DNA of 64,000 bases from Syngnathus acus (taxonomy: Eukaryota; Chordata; Actinopteri; Syngnathiformes; Syngnathidae): assembly GCF_901709675.1 (NCBI RefSeq), contig NC_051100.1:1676001-1740000 (forward strand), read 5' to 3'. A program made the translations under genes and the position numbers. Of the stretch, positions 62,201-64,000 are shown piece after piece (the first letter of the stretch is position 1; every line of letters begins with the position of its first letter). The notes under the pieces were generated by a model. The model had not been told where the DNA came from. It made no database searches and was given only the letters and a program-made list of their open reading frames with translations.

Positions 62201-63247
62201 ACACAATCGTGTTCTTTGGGGCACAAATGTACTCAATTCACAAATAAACACGTGTTTTTCGATTGAATTCATCAAAACGAACGTGTTACAGTCCCCGGCA
62301 AATTACAACACAGCCTTTAGCTTCATGTCCTCATAAAGTGCCCGCCACTATGTATTAATTACATATCGAGCAGAGTCAGCCTGATAGTAACATGCCCGTT
62401 GTGCACGTAAAGGTGCTCAGCCCTTGAACACCTGATCATTAGCCATTCCGTCGCCGTCTTGCTAGCCTGTTTACACGCCCGCGGCGTTTGATCCTCAAAA
62501 GGATTCCAATGTGGGTGTTGCATGGTACATACTTCCATATGTACACAACCTTTTGATGAGCAGGTTGCCTGTGCAGGGAAGGAGGAGCTCCTTGAGTGCC
62601 CCACTGATTCTTCCCACATGCATCCATATTTGATGTGCAGCACATGGCGACCACTACAGAACACGCTCCAGGCATGAAGCCGCAACACGAGCGCCACCTA
62701 TATGTTAGCTCGCTGTAATAGCGTTCATGTTGCCACCCGCACACAAATCCCACCGGCTCAAAATCGCCACACTCCAGCAAATCCGGCCAAAAGCCTGTTT
62801 ACTGATGATCCGACGCAAAGACAACGGGACGTGGGTACGGCGGGTGAGGGAGGGGGAGGTCAGGGAGTGGCGTGCTGCAGGAAGCCTTTATTATCAGTCA
62901 TTGGAAAGGAACTAGGTGGGATAATTGGTCTCTCCAGCTCAACGTGCAGCATGCATTTTTAATGAGGTCCGCACTGTTTCACTCATTTCACATGGATTGC
63001 AGATTAGGGCCAAATGCTGGTTGTTTCTACTGTTGTGGCAGCGGTCATGGTGGGGGGGGTGTCAATGGAACAAATAGAACTGTTTAATTATTCTCTTGCC
63101 TTTAACTACTGTTGCTTACATTATAAGTGGTGAGGCACATAATTGCGGTTTACATACATTAGCAGGCTAAATTGATTGTGGGAGCTCAGCGTGTGCTGGC
63201 AGGTTAATTCAAATTATTTTCCTGGCTAACTATGACCTGTCAAAATA

Positions 63248-63659
63248 CCGTATTTTCCGGGCTATAAGGCGCACCGGACTATAAGGCGCACCTTCACTGA
63301 ATGGCCCATTTTAAAACTTTGTCCTTATATAAGGCGCACCGGACTATAAGGCGCACCATTAATGCATCATGTCAGATTTTTAATCCAAATCAAATCATTC
63401 TCCATTTTATCTTTTTTATTTCAACTTCAGACGCAACAAATTACTTTATAATCACAAAATAATGACCCATAGTCTTTTTGATTCATGATTCATAGTCTTC
63501 AGCGGGCCACTTATGATTGATTTCATGACACAATGCTTCGGGCCAGTTTAAATTTAGGAATTTGGTCCATATATAAGGCGCACCGGACTATAAGGCGCAC
63601 TGTCGGCTTTTGAGAAAATTTGAGGTTTTTAGGTGCGCCTTATAGTCCGGAAAATACGG
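63248..63659 (-). mobile_element. 412-bp TA-flanked MITE, copy 2 (opposite orientation)
   Basis: The reverse complement aligns end to end with the copy at 52402-52812, with about 14 differences counted by eye. Flanking TA is at 63246-63247 and 63660-63661. It carries the same CCGTATTTTCCGG ends and TATAAGGCGCACCGGAC sub-repeats. Confidence 0.85.
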
Positions 63660-64000
63660 TAATTATATAAACATATATTAAAAAAAAGTCAAATGAAATT
63701 TGTTAAACTCAACATGTGTCAGACTAAATATTGACTGTTAGCCAACAAGCTACTCAGTGGATAGCTAAATTGAATTTAGCTCAAAGTCGGACAAATGGAT
63801 ATGCAGCTAGCTATGCTATGATAGACTTCTTGAAGATTAGATGGCTAACTAATTTGCACAGCCTAAAAGAATTCACATATTTTCATTCTATAGCGCACCA
63901 GCTGACCAGACCGTCAATGAGATTTGTGCCCATGTTGTAGTTTCTTGTATAAGCCGTTGCCTCAACACACAACCGCCTTCCGAAAAGACTTGTGACCTCT

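Larger units (their letters stand above)
49726..64000 (-). other. zmiz1: Probable zmiz1 5' (UTR) intron; no gene recognised
   Basis: The first coding exon has an acceptor at its 5' side, so this region is probably intron, and zmiz1 is known in mammals for very long 5' UTR introns. No open frame resembles a known protein. It contains two related MITEs (52402-52812, 63248-63659), simple repeats at 53616, 55874 and 56201, and a short repeated sequence at 56574 and 59726. A CpG-rich patch lies at about 50930-51000. Non-coding 5' exons may exist here but cannot be placed. Confidence 0.6.

Overview
This window is vertebrate nuclear DNA, most likely from a teleost fish. The evidence is short coding exons with GT-AG introns, many introns of only 68 to 120 bp, dispersed microsatellites, and fish-type MITEs. 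It contains parts or all of three genes in the order zcchc24 (+), ppif (-), zmiz1 (-). As I recall the human map, ZMIZ1, PPIF and ZCCHC24 lie next to each other on chromosome 10q22 in the same order and relative orientation, so this is conserved microsynteny. Species, and whether the genes are teleost a or b paralogs, cannot be decided from the sequence.

Layout. Positions 1-16804 are intron upstream of the last two coding exons of zcchc24 (16805-16969 and 18632-18745). A probable 3' UTR follows, ending near a good poly(A) signal at 21627. ppif (mitochondrial cyclophilin D) is complete: six coding exons from 24907 down to 22991, 190 residues, every active-site residue present. It converges on zcchc24. 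A 340 bp hAT-like element lies just beyond its stop. Two CRE/ATF-type sites and a small upstream ORF lie just before its start. zmiz1 (PIAS-like transcriptional coregulator) fills most of the rest: 21 coding exons from 49682 down to about 27804/27746. Its 3' end reaches to within about 0.6 kb of ppif. Positions 49726-64000 appear to be the intron upstream of the zmiz1 start-codon exon. They hold no recognisable gene but do hold two 97%-identical 411-412 bp MITEs in opposite orientation.

The most notable point is in the last zmiz1 exon. One base is missing relative to the conserved frame near 27857. The DNA downstream still encodes the conserved acidic C-terminus (DDLLSLFENN then stop) in the neighbouring frame, but the sequence as written reads into an unrelated 36-residue tail. 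This is either a sequencing or assembly indel or a very recent mutation. Other zmiz1 points are a GC-AG intron, a 75 bp intron that is open and in frame, a 12-codon tandem duplication and a Gly run in the activation domain, and a 4-codon upstream ORF. I found no novel multi-gene system; this is an ordinary, well-conserved animal locus.

Working together: these are not an operon. ZMIZ1 is a nuclear coactivator, PPIF a mitochondrial matrix peptidyl-prolyl isomerase that regulates the permeability transition pore, and ZCCHC24 a poorly characterised zinc-finger protein. They are linked by old synteny, not by a shared pathway.
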